Assembly (NCBI GenBank): GCA_022478985.1
Contig: JAKSZP010010595.1
Coordinates: 62,001-126,000, forward strand
Direction: 5' to 3'
DNA: 64,000 nucleotides
Origin: Massospora cicadina
Lineage: Eukaryota; Entomophthoromycota; Entomophthoromycetes; Entomophthorales; Entomophthoraceae
The notes beneath the pieces were generated by a model. That model was not told the DNA's origin and did not search any database. It was given only the letters and a program-made list of their open reading frames with translations. Below, piece by piece: positions 44,301 to 56,829 of this stretch (the first letter of the stretch is position 1; each line of letters opens with the position of its first letter). The translations under genes were made by a program, and so were the position numbers.

Positions 44301-45100
44301 TAGCTGCCTCTCAAACATTGTACATGCCATCCTGAGATCAGCCTTCATATGCAACCTTTTTACTGGCGCATATGGCTTCCTCACAATATAGCTTCTCCAC
44401 CATCTCACCTTCTTCCTCATGATTTCCTGAAGTGAATACCTCTTTAGGAGTTCAGGGTTCATTTTCCAGATCCCTTTCCCTGAAGAAGCAACCCAAGGGT
44501 CGCTGATCCGTAGTTCAAGGGGTCTGTGGTCTAAAGCACCTAGATCATGATTTAAGGATCACTTAACAGTAATTTAGGAGAGGATGGGGCTCTAACACAA
44601 AGTTAATGATGGATAATTATCCCTCTGGAAGTGAGAACACTTAGTCTCCCCCTCCTCACCGTGGCTGCTCTTCAAATATACAGTAGGCCATGGTCAATCA
44701 TTAAACTGGCCAACTCGTGGGCTCCAGGATCAGAACTCCAGTTGCCTGAAGCCCCAACCATGACTTATCTAAAGCAGACATAGTTCATGTCTCCCCCAGC
44801 ACTACCAGCCCCCAATACTTTCCTCCCGGATCCTCAGGCCGACCTTCTTGAAGAAGTCCTTCCTCTCAGACCCAGAATTGGGCGCATAGATGCCGATAAA
44901 CCAAATTGTTTTTCTCCAAAAAAGACATTACTGCCACGATCTTCCAGGAACCAATACCCTTTTGTCAATCACCTAAACCTTGTCTTCCCAGCAGACCAAA
45001 ATACCCCATCTTGGTTTCACTCCTCCCTCTTTCCCCCCTAAGGGCGAGTCTGAGTTTGGTTGATCAACCAAGTGAGAGTAAAATGATTGCTTCAGAAAGC
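41353..45100 (-). pseudogene. LINE 2 ORF2: endonuclease, RT, zinc finger
   Basis: Endonuclease motifs: FIGIYAPNSGSERKDFF (about 44900-44850) and ALDHRPLEL (about 44540), carrying the catalytic His of the D/S-D-H motif. The linker follows (WKMNPELLKRYSLQEI, 44462). RT motifs are in different frames: QNGFIPGR (about 43570), LLILDQEKAYNWVNHEFYRK (about 43465), GDPLSPLMFVLAIETHSMA (about 43280) and LMIADDM (about 43160), so A-D-D survives. Then come LIIGKGSSVMNTFILSKLWY (42972-42673) and the finger CKVCRWEETVKHIF (C-x2-C-x3-ET-x2-H, about 41755-41715). Many frameshifts; dead. Confidence 0.82.
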
Positions 45101-45349
45101 ACTGGTAAGATTAGTCCTCTCCCTCCAGGTCTAGACTTAGTCTTAGTGAGGATGCCAATATCAATCCTATGTTGTTGCAATTGGAGTTTCAATCACTGAT
45201 GCTGACTGAGTACATTGAATCCACACATGTTAGCAAATATAACCCTGATCACCATAGGTTAGAAACTAAAGAGGTTTCTGTGTTAGGATCTGGAGGTTCC
45301 CTAACCTCCTTTTATCAGCTGGTTTACAAGACCACGTTTCTTCCGGCCC

Positions 45350-46745
45350 TTTTAAGTGCTATACTGGGCCAGGGGTGGCGGCTGCTCGCTCACAGCTGCC
45401 GCCAAAATTTTTCCATTGCCAGGGTCCTTGACAGACCCCTCCGCTTCAGTTAAAGGCATCGGGTTGGGAGGCACTGGCCCAATATTGCTAGCAGTCAGCA
45501 CATCTCTCATCTCCGCCTCTTCCCCTATGGGCCTCATGCGCTCTGTCACACCCACATCCCTTATGGTTTCTCGCCTCTTGCACCATTGAGTGATGGGGGA
45601 AACCCATCCATTTAGGAGGCAACCATTTCCAAAATGTCCTTTGCAGATTGGGACAAAGCGCCACTAAGCTCGATATGGAGTCTAGCAGCTTCCCTCGCCT
45701 TCTGGGAACGCTTTGACTCTCTGTTGACCTTTCTGACGCCTTTCAGCACCTTGGACCCGCCTCCAAATTACCGTTGCCAGTCGCCGCCACCTCCTTTGCT
45801 TTAGCTGACAACTCTGATAGCTTCTCCAATGCCTTCTGGAGAGCCCTTCCTCTTTCTCTGAAGGCATCATTGCTGGCATCCCCTCTCTTGGTCTGTTAGG
45901 TTTAAAACTTCACCATGAGGTTTTAGCCTGAGGACATTTGGCTCTGATGTGCCCTTTTATGCCACACAAGAAACACCTGCCCAGCGCACCACAGGTACAC
46001 TCCAGGTCCACACAGTCTCTGAATGAGAAAACTCCCCGCATAAATTGGAAGTTCAACTTAGAAAACCCAGTCCCTAGAGCCTATGGTGAACTTTTCCAAG
46101 CTGCTGTCCTTCTACTTCAAATTCTTTACCAATTTGTTCCCATTAGAGGAGATCACTCTGAAAAAGGCTTTCAGCGGAGACATCATAGACTTTTAATGGC
46201 AACAGGTGGCACGCCCCTCAGTATGAACCTTTTATCTTGGTTCCAATGTCAAGACATATGGCCTCCTTGTTCTTAGTGCTCAAACTGAAAGCTAAAACCT
46301 GTTCCTTTTAACTCTTGAAATGGAAAGTCACAAGTTAAAACCCAGGAGCCAAACACGAAATATGGAGTGGGGTGAACCCACACACCTCAATCACATGGCC
46401 CACGAGCATCTCCTTAGACCACCTAGTCTTCACTTCCACAGCGCGAGTCCTCTAAGGCTCTCCACCCTGATAGCCGTCAAACCTTTTGAGGGTCCAGAGT
46501 TCCCCAGTTCAAAAAAGTTAGTTCTGACCCCAACTATTAGTGACGACCATTGCAATAAGGATGGAGCCTTCTGTGCAGCAGGGGCCACCCCTGCTGTTGA
46601 TTTGTTAACAGGGTTGGTCTCTTTGGTCTGTTTTTGTGAAAGAGTTTGCTCTCCTGGCCCTTTTTGTGTGGGAACCATTGCAGCCGTTTTGGGTCGGTCT
46701 TTCAATTTGGTACATGAGTGCTCGCCTTTCACTGCACCTTTGTAA
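45350..46745 (-). pseudogene. LINE 2 ORF1: CCHC protein
   Basis: A perfect knuckle CFLCGIKGHIRAKC lies at 45975-45934, followed by PQAKTSW and a stop. Downstream basic, Arg/Gln-rich pieces (45879-45682) and an acidic Pro-rich tail (45555-45352) may be its C-terminal part in other frames. Upstream the N-terminal region (46732-46430 and around) is open in patches with no clear domain. A likely role is RNA binding, by analogy with other LINE ORF1 proteins. Confidence 0.65.
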
Positions 46746-47149
46746 GACCATGTAAGCTACTGATCGCTATCCAGGTTTCAGGATAACCTAGAAAAACGCG
46801 GTGAGTATTGTAAACAGGTGGGCTGAAGCCCAGCCAATCAGGATTGCCCCACCCTTGTGACTAATACCTGCTTTTTCAGCACCCTGCCTTGTAGTAAAAA
46901 GTAGTGTGACAGACGATACGCCTGACTCTTGCCTCCCCCTTCCTGGCCATATTCCCCAAGGCAAATGAAAGTGGAAGCACCCACAAGAACAGTTTGGATC
47001 ACAGTCATTAGAATCCATTCAACACCTCTTTCAGGCCACTAAAGGATCCTTCTGTGGTTCTTCTCCTGGTTCTGATGTGTTGGCTACTTACCCATGTTTC
47101 CACAGGCTTTGCTCTGTCATACCCAGAGAAGGCCCCAGCTTAACCTATA

Positions 47150-49024
47150 TAGCACCATCCAGAAACATATTCATTTGTTTCACCAATATGGTCAAAACAG
47201 TATTGATAGGCTTTCCACTGTTGATTATTACCACACTATCACTCAGTTGACTATATTATCCACATAGGTAAGTCAGAGTATTATAAGAAGTATCTATTGA
47301 ATAACAGCATTAATCACCAGGTCTAAAGTATGATTTATTTCGTAGAGAATCAGGGAATGATTCCTTGAACGCGCTAATAGGAAGGGATGCATTTGATTCA
47401 TTAAAATTTTTGTGGATCTATTCATTCACGTTTTCAGTAGATCTGATCTTTTTCCGCTATAAGTCTATTGTACAGTCAAGCAACCTCTTACACGATTTTG
47501 GGGTTATCCCTTCATTTTTGCTCTATTAATCGCTTTGACATTTAGATTGACCACCTGGTAAATCGAATCATGTGTATCATCCTCCACAAATAAATCAGAG
47601 GTATCAATGTTAACAATCATTATTGGGGAAACAGGGTTGTCCCTGGTACTAAATTTTTACATATACAGACCGTGTGTCCTTTTCCTAAATCTTGACTGAT
47701 CTACTTCTTTTTTAGTTTGTACCAAAGCAACTTGCTCTCTAGATTTTTTCTCCTTACTTTGAGCAATGATATGGCCAAGTTTTCATTATTGGTAATAATG
47801 AGCTAAAGTTCTATCCATTTATTTATGTCCCTCAGGCTTGTTTCCTGTTACATTTTAAATCTGTTTTTATTAATAGTCTCAGTAAATTTCACTGTATTTG
47901 AAGCTCATGTCTCTATAACTTTGAAGGCTCGGTTGGGCTTTGAAGTTCTGCTCCAAACATCTTAATAAGGTTCACCATCTGCGAGGTGGATCTCTGGTTT
48001 ACTAGAGATATTGCCATAGTATTATATAACTTAAAGTAGGGCCAAGGTGCCACTTGCAAGATATGTGTACATCAGAATTGTAGATACAATTTCCCCAGAC
48101 AGGATCTATGTATCCTTGTTAGAGCAATCAGCAAAAGCTCCAGGGTCTTTTTTCTTAACTGGATCCCCATAAACTCCTATTTACGTTTTGCCATTCCTGT
48201 GGGACTATCAAACACAAGCATAATAGCTCCATTGGTGTCGCTGTAGGACCAGCTGTCTCCATTAAAAGTGGGGTAACGCCATATTATGACAATTGGTATC
48301 CAGGCCGTTCATTAAGGTCACTGTATTGTTGGGTCACTAAACCAAAACATCATCATTTTGAAGTAAATGAAAAAATGCCAGAACGTTATCCTGGCGAAAT
48401 TTGGGCATTTTCAGTATGTTTTGAAATTCGTCTGTAGCCCCACTGGCAGGTGATCCTGCCTAGAAATTCTACTAACAATTGGAATTCTTTGAGGGGTCAT
48501 TCCCAAAATAGCGGAAAAATTTCTGGGAATATTGCAGATGGCTGTGCCTTCCTGACCTGAGTTTTATGTTTAATATCTTCCGCTTTATCTGCCTCCAGTT
48601 GAGCACAATCACATTTATGATTCTCTATTTCTTAATAGACTGTCAACGTATGTGCTATATCTCTTTAAAATTAGAAAAAAGTTTACACACCGCTTCATGG
48701 TCAGTCTTCAGGAAAATAAAGTTCATTAATATGTTCAGCCTCCTTATCTTCAGGAGGTAACTTTTCTGTAAAAACTGTTGATAATATTCCTGACTTTCTT
48801 AAACTCTTCCTTGCCTTGGTCACTCATTCATTCAAAGAAGTGAGATCCTTTGACTTCAAGTTTAGAGCGTTTTTGTTGACAGTTCCTGAATTAGTACAAA
48901 GCTTTTGCAGCTCGTTTTTATAGGACATTCTTGATATTATCTTGTATAAAATTTTGCAATAATCTTAACTAACCTCTATAGTGAGCAATGATTGATGAAA
49001 TCTGGGAGCTAAACACTTATGCAT
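47150..49024 (-). pseudogene. Protease and gag remnants of element 5
   Basis: On the minus strand near 47225-47190 the protease site reads VIINSGKPIN, where D-S/T-G is expected; the catalytic Asp is Asn by a G-to-A change. A zinc-knuckle trace (KLGHIIAQ) lies near 47800-47770. The rest, to the LTR, is gag and leader without surviving frames. TATAGTGAGCAATG near 48976 matches the leader of element 1. Confidence 0.6.
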
Positions 49025-50030
49025 TGTAGCTCGCTGAATCTCCTTTGTTCAACTGCACAGACTCTTGGTAAACGCGATTATTAATTGTTGATAATGACTA
49101 AATTAAGGTAGTAATAGGATGAAGTTTATTAATCAAGTTAAGTGCTTTCAAAGACATGTTGAGTGTTAGGCCCTACGCTAAACAGGTACTTCTTCTTAAA
49201 GATATCTCTAAACAGACAGGCGTTCAAGCCTAATCTCTTCACGCTGAGCCAGCAGAGATCTAATAACAAAGAAAATATAGTAAAGGAGTATCTAGTACTA
49301 GCTTTATTTTACCATAAAGTAAACTATAAATTTAATGTATAATTAATTATGTTTTTTAATTATGATCTGTTTTATAAAAAACCAAAAGGGAAGTTATAAG
49401 GGACTTTGGCGCCCAACTCATCTGTTGGCCCCTCAATTGACAAATGGTGGCTTTCGCCAATGAATTACCCCTCCATGTTCCCACAAAATGATAATCTACC
49501 TTATATGTATTAAGCGGATTCTCTTGTCAAATACTTAATGTAACCTCTTCAGAGTTAAAACAAAGAACGTGTCCAAGAGCCTTTGCTCAACCCCATTAAG
49601 TCAATTTTATTAAGTTAACAACCTTCTTAGGCAATGAGACTCTTACCCATAAAAAGCAACTTGCAATCCCTAAGGGTTAAATTGCAAGTTGCTTTATCCC
49701 AGGCGGAATCAATCTTTTAGCAACTCATAAGCCCCTTAGTAAATCAGTACTACCTGATTGACTCCTAGAAGATAATAAAGTTATTAATAACAAAATCAGA
49801 AACATTATCACTTGTTAATTGTTGAGGATCAACCAAGAAGAAACATTGGCAATCAAGCAGATTAAAACTTGGCGATTTACTAAAGTAAATATTCAAGATA
49901 ATGCTTCAATCAATAGTCACATAAGTAAGGATTAACTCCCACAATTACTAGTGGGGTGAATTTAATTTGGACAAACAGATGTATTTTAATCAAATAAGTT
50001 GGGTAATATGGGCATATTGAAATCCCAACG
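49025..50030 (-). repeat. 5' LTR of element 5
   Basis: Begins TGTAGCTCGCTGAAT and ends AATCCCAACG, the last base of the CA end being mutated. It pairs with 35347-36953 minus that copy's insertion. Confidence 0.8.
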
Positions 50031-50049
50031 CCAGCCCCCCAAAATTGCC

Positions 50050-50986
50050 ATTATACCTATAAACCCCATTCTAGGAGAGTGATCAGCAACGTCTTCATAA
50101 TGGCCACTGAAGCCCAGTAAATGCACAACTCTGGGAACAAAGTATTCTTAGTAGCAGTGGCAAAAATGATAAATTTAAATAACTGGAAGACTGGGTTAGA
50201 AAAGGTGATCTTTAGTTGAACAAAAATATAGAAAATTGACTGAGAACCCTACTAATGAGGGACGGTTATCTTATGTACTAGAGGGCTTAGGAATAATTGG
50301 TGTTGTATTAACTGAGGGTATTATTATCCCAATAAATTCCAGCGGAAAGAGATACCACAACATGCTTGAAGCTAGATTGACCTTCCGTTGGCCAGCTGTA
50401 TCCTGATCAAGTTTCCATACTAAATTTTTCCTTCCACCACAAATCCTCATGGTGGATCAGCAACGCTTCATCTTGGCAGGCGACTGGTTGCAACCATGCT
50501 CAGCCACATTGGGCGATCACTTTGAGTATCAAAGGGACTCGCCTCACTTGAGCCACTTGAGTTGGATTGTCCTCTTTCAGCGGGGGGAAGCACCCTGGTG
50601 AAGTTTCAAAAAATGGTTAACATTTATTGGTTCAATTCTGCCACCCATCAATTCACTAAGATATTATAACCTCATTTATAGGAACCCAAATTGATTGCGG
50701 GAAAAGCCCACTACTTTCCCTTGGTGCGTCCTCTTACCAAAACAACCCTTATGCAAAACCCCTTACTCTGTAGCTACCTTTATGTGGTAAAATATGGGGG
50801 AAAGGGGGCAACTATGAGGGGGTACGTCATCATTTATATCCCATCTACCTTCTGGGCAGATCGCTTGGGTTATAAGGGGGTGACCACCTGTCTCGCCCCT
50901 TTTTGGTGTGGAACAAAAATTCTGTGTGATTGGGGAACGAGGGGTGCTCCCCTGGACTTACATTATCCTTATCTTATATGAACTGG
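50050..50986 (-). repeat. Left (3') LTR of element 4
   Basis: Aligns with 55878-56818: CTAATGAGGGACGGTTATCT near 50250 matches GGTGAGGGACGGTTGTCT near 56083, and GGCGACTGGTTGCA matches GTGTTGACTGGTTGCA. The inner end is approximate. No C-rich polypurine complement was found here, unlike the other elements. Plus-strand frames in it (e.g. 50691-50981) are chance. Confidence 0.7.
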
Positions 50987-51399
50987 GGGAGAATCGTCGC
51001 TGGGGACTTTGGTGAATGAGACATTCTTATGGGCCTTCAGCAGCTTATTAGCCAATAGCATGGCGAAATTAAGGAGGAATGGCGAGAATTGGGATGCAAA
51101 TCTGAAAAGGCTTCACCATCTCACCACAATTGACACAGTGCCAGGTGCAGACTAAACTGTTCTCATATGCCAGAAACCCCGTTCAGACCATTAGATATTG
51201 GGCTGAATGGCAAAATCGCCAGAAAACCAGAATTTTTAAACTCAGCCTCCTCCAATCCTTTAAATAAGAAGTCTCAGGTTTCTTTTAAATCTTCCTCTTA
51301 AAAGGGGAAACTGTGACACATGAAAAACATGGTGCTGTTTTCAATGGGCTGGGACCAGCAACTGAAAAGTCTCATCGTTCAATTCCTCCTTCCTTACAT

Positions 51400-52143
51400 G
51401 AGGACCAGAGCATATTTTTGCAAATTTTTAGGAGGGTACTTGAATCCACAGGTGAAATGTCCAAGATGTCATATGACTCCACTGTGCTTTTGTGGGATAT
51501 AATATATTTTCGGTCCATAAACCATTTGTAATCACTGATGGCCTTAGTTGTATGCTCCTGAACTAAGGACTGGGTGTCTTGATGTGCTGCTCATGATTTA
51601 CTACATTCAGAACCTCAGCCAAAGACACAACACAACTGAAAAGAGGGGCTGCGCCCCAACATGTCTTTTTATGATGAGAAAACAGCAGACACTTGAGTAC
51701 TATAATTTTGTGCAAATTGAGCCAGCGAAAGATCATCCACCCAAGTGTCCTGTGCATTGTGGCATAACAGCGAAGTTAATGCTTGAGAAACTGGTTACCC
51801 ATCCTGCTTGACTGTCTGAATTCAGACGTTATGTGGTTAAGCTACATGTCATGATTTTAAGATTGCCAGGAGTTCATTATAAAATCGTGAAATAAACTGT
51901 GACCTTTAGTTGCTTATGATCTCCTGTGGCAAATTGAACATTGAAAACATATGCTACACAAAAAGCTGTGGCTGTCTCTTCAAAGGTGATGGTAGAGGAA
52001 CAATGGATGAATAGTGCAAACCTAGTAAAGCAGTCCACGACCACCATAGTAGTAAGCCCATTGGAGCTGGGAAGCTCACAAAATGAACGATGGAGACTCA
52101 GGTCCAATTCTCTTCGCATACTACAGGGGATTAAAGAGACCAT
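51400..52143 (-). pseudogene. Integrase of element 4
   Basis: The 52143-51877 frame reads TMVVVDCFTRFALFIHCSST and TFEETATAFCVAYVF, the first catalytic Asp region (V-D-x-F-T-K/R-x-A-x-FI). Downstream pieces near 51780-51600 (DTWVDDLSLAQFAQNYS) match the usual D-W-x-x-x-L-P-x-A-x-x-x-YN segment. The segment between them, with the second Asp and the Glu, is not readable. Confidence 0.78.
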
Positions 52144-52599
52144 TTTTACTTGATCTATCCAGCTTAATCCATGTTCATGCCATGCAGTTCGTTATCCACG
52201 CTGGAATATCCTTTGAATACCTAGCCATTTTAGCTTCCACTTTGAACCAAATCTAAACATTTATTATTCCCCAGATGACCCACCGTGGGGGTAAAAGAGC
52301 ACCTAGATAATTTTGTCACATAGATGGGTCAGCACCTACAATCTCAACTAAAATTAAATGCTCTCCTCCACCAAGAAAAAGTGACTGCTTATGCATTGGA
52401 ACTTCCTGCTGGTATATCAACTTCAACTCATCCCCAGAAGGCTTTTTGTCCCTCCAAACTCCAAGAGACTAGAGCACGTCTGGGGCCCAATCTGCCACCA
52501 AAATTTCAGGAGGAGAAATGGCTAAGATAAAGGTCATTGTAATTACTGCAGTTGACTCCTGCTCATCCAGCTCCGCTGGATTCAATGTAAGGTTGAGAC

Positions 52600-53860
52600 T
52601 TAAAAAGTTGGGAATAACAATCAAAGTACTTTTAATAAACTCATATTAGACATTAAAAACTACAGAGGTCATGATAGATCTGGGCATGATAGTTCGCCTT
52701 TTTTGCAGTTTTCACAAGTACATAAAAGCATGCAGGTCCATCTTCATGGTCGACTCATGCTGCGCGCAATGCAGTAGGTACCAATAGTGGGTAATAGACA
52801 CTCCACAGTGGCCAACTTTTTGTCATAAATGGCCCAAGACTGTTCAGATGATGCAAACTCACGCGAAGATTAAGTTACTAAGTGATCCAAACCATTATGC
52901 ACTTGCAACAATATTGCCCCTTACATTGATGGATGAAGCAGCACATACGACATTAATTGTTTTGGTGTGGTCCACATGTTTGAGAACGAGTGGTGCCAAA
53001 AACGCCACCTTAGTGGTATTAAATCTTGATAGCAATCCTATATCCAGCGGAACAGCAAATTTTTTCCAATAAGGGGTGCAACGGCATGAGCAGCTGTGAG
53101 AGGGCGGGAGAAATTTTATTTAAAAAGATAATGGTGCCTAAAGAGCTCTACAATTGCCTCTGGGTCCTAGGAGTGAGCCACACATGTATTGCCTTGAGTT
53201 TTCTAGTAGGGATGGTTTAAATATCTTTGTAACTAGGTTCCTAAAAAGATAACCTCTTCCTGGAAGAACTAAAATGAGGATGCCTTTATGTAAAAAGAAG
53301 CTTTCTGCAATGCAGCAAGCACTGCCTCCAGGTCCTTTTCATGCTGATCAGGAGAGGTGGAGTGAACTAGGATAATGTCAATATATGTCACTGAGAAAGT
53401 GAACCAGAGGTCACCTGCACAGTGCAATCATCTTCTGGAACGTGGCTGAGGAGCTTTTTAGGCTAAAGGGCATCACGTGGAACTGGAATATACTCTTCTT
53501 ATCCAAATCGCCATAAGCCATTCCTATCTTTTCGCCACTCAGATCTGATTAAATGCGTTCATGAGTCAAGTCTCGAAACAAATGGTACTTTGTGATCTCC
53601 TGGCTGATTGTCTACTCAAAGGGTAGGATAGGTATCGTGAACGTTCATATTATTAAATGCCCATAAATGACGCATGTGCACAAAGTAATGTCAGCCTTCT
53701 GAGTTAAAACTATATGTGATGAAATAGGGGACTTTTTCTTAAACTTACCCCTTTTGAGAATATCATCAAAACACACTTTTAACTCTTTGTCCTCCTGCAG
53801 CACGTAGGGATACAACAGACAATTGATTTTGATCACGGCTACCATCAAACAGAAAGTTCA
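52600..53860 (-). pseudogene. Reverse transcriptase and RNase H of element 4
   Basis: RT fingers: LKVCFDDILKRGKFKKKSPI, then VLTQKADITLCTC (53848-53645). Palm: VAKR, then YIDIILVHSTSPDQHEKDLE and ASFYIKASSF near 53400-53290. The catalytic Y-x-D-D reads Y-I-D-I, so the second Asp is lost. The RNase H trace WAIYDKKLATVECL is near 52830-52790. Several frameshifts. Confidence 0.78.
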
Positions 53861-53899
53861 AGTAGTATTTGGAATGCGGTGGAAGACAATTAATCTTTT

Positions 53900-55499
53900 T
53901 ATAAAATCTAAAAATCCTAATATGCCATTACTGCTGAAGAACTTGACAGAAGGCCGATGGAGAGAGGAGTGACATGATGGAACATCGCCTCAGAAAGTCA
54001 CAAGCTTTGTAATAAGGGAAAACCCCCATCTGAGTGTTAGCAAAGGCAGAATATCAAATCTAGGTTAGTATTTACCTGCTGCTGATGCCACCACTTTACT
54101 CCCAGAATAATTGGGAAGAGAAGATCTGGCACCACAGAAAACTGACTACTGAAACAGAACTGGTGTAACAGAAAAGGCATGAACCGCTATATTTGTACAA
54201 AGCCATTGCATCAGAAGACGCACCAAGCATGGACGACCCTACATCCAAGTCCAAGTCAAGATCCTGCGCCAGCATTAAACAGAAAAAGTTTCCCGCCATT
54301 TCTCATATTTACCAGGGCCTCAATTGACACCCTGTGTGCACCCAACCAAATTATAAGCGGCAATGCAAAATTAGCAAAATGGTTTTTTTTATTGGCGACC
54401 GCATGGGATTTCGCTATCTGGGTGTTAATAAATCATAGAGTCAGCCAAGAAAACTGAATTAATTTTGAAAATGGCATTCTCCATGGAAAGAACCTTCTCA
54501 AATTCATCACACTTGGAAGGCGCCAACTGGGGGATTAGGGGATTCAAGGGCGCCAGGATTGTTTCAGGAACCCCTTCATTGACTGGTGCCAGGGCTGGGA
54601 AGAAGAAACAACTGGCAAATTAGACACTGAATCATTCTATAGCACCAAAAACATACCCCGTGAGCTTTGCTCATACTGGAAAACTGGTTATCCGATAATA
54701 GCATGCTAACTGGTCATTCAACACCCCTTTTGAAAACTTTTTGGTAATAAATCTAATACCTGCACCCCACCTAACACCTGCTGGAGCGTAGCTTTAATAA
54801 TGGCTGCCATCATACACACCTAATCCAGTGAACTCACCTACTTGTCCCAGATAAAAAGTGTAGCAGTCACAGGGTCTAAAGCAGCAAAAAATGCTGCTAC
54901 TAATATATACAATGGGAGCCTAAGTCTAGGGGTTTAGCTGTGAGAACATTCCACAAATGAAGCCTAACCAGATGCTTCAGCACCCAGAATGACTATTTGG
55001 AGTAGGAGAGCCAATCGCAATACTGGTGCCTGACTACTGATGACATTAGCATAGTCAATTGGGTCAAAAATTTCTGCTTGGTTGGCTGAGAGTAAGATTC
55101 CATGAACCCATTAACAAGCATCCCAATCTATGGTATCTTAAAAAGCCACACTTTTCTGTGCATCCGTCAGAGAGGCTGAAGCCATTTTGTTAGCCATAGT
55201 TCATAAATGACATTGGAGATGGAGTCCAACAACTGGTTCACAATAATTTTTGATGGGACGGATGAACCCACCCTCCAAGGGCAGGATGAGACTGAAACTA
55301 AATCCTTTGGTATGAAATACTCAGTCAGGAGATTCCACCACCACGTGAAAGCACACAACAAATTCAACAACTGACCATACAAACAGAACCAGACTGAGAA
55401 CTGACTGCAGGCTCATATGTACACTGAGACCATCATGTCACTTAATTCTAACAGAAGGGTGGAAATGGAAGAAATTAAGGGTCAGTCACATATGTCATA
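53900..55499 (-). pseudogene. Gag and protease region of element 4 (poorly preserved)
   Basis: Minus-strand fragments include MYGQLLNLLCAFTWWWNLLT (55382-55167) and a segment near 54460-54300. Order and position suggest Gag then protease. No D-S/T-G active site or zinc knuckle could be read. Function is assigned by place only. Confidence 0.4.
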
Positions 55500-55875
55500 G
55501 AAGTGGCGAAATAAAATTGAGACTGGCCTTCCATTTGGGGTGCATGAGCATATAGAAAGCAGCCAAGAATGCGTAACCTTGCCATCCAAACGTCCTTATA
55601 GCGGGTGAGGAGAGAAGTAATTAGGGGGCTGCGACTAATGACTACCTTCACCCCATTCTTTACTAGTAACTAAACTGTGGCAGCCGCGGTGACGGTCTTT
55701 TTCGGTGCAATAAACTCTCTGGGACCTGCAGAGGGCCCTGAATGCGCTGGAGCACCACGAGTTGAAGAGCATGTGGTGAGGCCACAGAAACTCACCCAAC
55801 AGGGACAAATGATCTCCAACAGTAAAGGCACTCCTTGACGACATAGGGCGTACATAATTGGGACACCCCCCAAAA
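55500..55875 (-). repeat. 5' interior of element 4, also present at 34950-35311
   Basis: Shares TACTAGTAAC, AATGATCTCCAACAGTAAA and AAATTGAGACTGGCC with the fragment at 34950-35311. Partly open on the minus strand in two frames (AFTVGDHLSLLGEF; then RGAPAHSGPSAGPREF), probably the Gag N-terminus. Confidence 0.65.
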
Positions 55876-55877
55876 TC

Positions 55878-56818
55878 CACTAACTAGAAAACCTTATTCT
55901 AATAGGGTGGGCAGCTACATCGTGATAATGTCCACTTAGGCTCAGTCATTGCACATCCCTAGGGATCATATACTCAGTATTTGCAGGGGGTAGAAAATAA
56001 TAATTTTAGAGCCAGAACTTTGGGTTAAAAATTAAGTTTGTTTTTCTAAACAAAATAGTGAAAATCAATTGAAAACCATACCGGTGAGGGACGGTTGTCT
56101 TAAGTACAAGAGGGATTGAAGAGATAATTGGGGTTGCATGAACTGAGGGTATCCTGAACCCAATCAACTACAGAGCACTAAATTTCACAACATACTTGAC
56201 GCTGAATTAACCTTCCTGCTAGCCAGCTGATTAATGCTAAAATGTTCCACTAATTCTATACTTCCACACAATTCAGGTTGGTGGGTTTATGATGCTTTGT
56301 TAGGTGTTGACTGGTTGCACTCATGGCCAGGACGAATAGGAGCGATTTTATTGGGTATCAAAGGAAATTGTTGCCATAAAACCTACTGGAGTTGGCCCCC
56401 TCTTCTGTAAGGGTAAAGCACACTGTTGGTTTTTGAAATCAGATTGTACTGTGACTGTCTAACTTTTGCCATTCATAAATTTAAGGTTTTTACGCCTCTT
56501 TGGTAGAACAAAAAATGATCACCAGGGATAGATTCCCACCACTTTCCCGCTGGCGGCGTCCTTTGACTGCCACCACCTCCAAGCAAAACCCCCCGATTTG
56601 ATGGCAAAGCTCTTTCGTGGTAAAATGGTGGAAGGTGACAACATTAAGGGGCTATTCCATCACCCACCTCTCGTTCACAACATGGGCCAAATATCCCTGG
56701 GTTATGAGGAGATGGCCACCTTCTCCACCCCATTTTTGGTATGGAACAGAAATTGAATGCAGTTGAGGCACAAGGGGCGCTCTCCTAAATTTACATCTGG
56801 TGACAAATAATCCCAACA
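55878..56818 (-). repeat. Right (5') LTR of element 4
   Basis: Pairs with 50050-50986 and ends TCCCAACA at 56818. Confidence 0.72.
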
Positions 56819-56829
56819 GGAAGCCCTAT

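Larger units (their letters stand above)
41200..47130 (-). mobile_element. Non-LTR retrotransposon (LINE 2), inserted in element 5
   Basis: On the minus strand it encodes a CCHC ORF1 (45975-45934), endonuclease (about 45000-44500), RT (about 43600-43150), a thumb segment (42972-42673) and a zf-RVT finger (about 41760-41715). Element 5 pol flanks both sides. I could not find a target duplication, so the ends are approximate. The sequence differs from LINE 1 throughout, so it is another family. Confidence 0.82.
35347..50030 (-). mobile_element. Ty3/gypsy LTR retrotransposon, element 5, split by LINE 2
   Basis: Matching LTRs bound a minus-strand pol closely related to element 1. The pol sequence runs from integrase (37840) to about 41180, is interrupted by LINE 2 (about 41200-47130), and resumes with the protease active site at about 47200 and gag remnants. 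No 5-bp flanking duplication was found. CCAGCCCCCCAAAATTG just right of the right LTR looks like another polypurine tract, so the right LTR could belong to a different copy. Confidence 0.75.
50050..56818 (-). mobile_element. Ty3/gypsy LTR retrotransposon, element 4
   Basis: About 0.94-kb LTRs flank a minus-strand interior with gag-like sequence, RT, RNase H and integrase in that order. The sequence is distinct from elements 1, 2 and 5. A piece of its 5' interior also occurs alone at 34950-35311, so more copies exist. It is heavily decayed. Confidence 0.78.

Noticed and set aside
46320..46745. Plus-strand 141-codon frame
   Set aside because: No recognisable domain; it lies opposite LINE 2 ORF1 and its composition looks like an antisense shadow.
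50691..50981. Plus-strand 96-codon frame in the left LTR of element 4
   Set aside because: Not conserved in the partner LTR (56500-56800), where the same region is broken in that frame.
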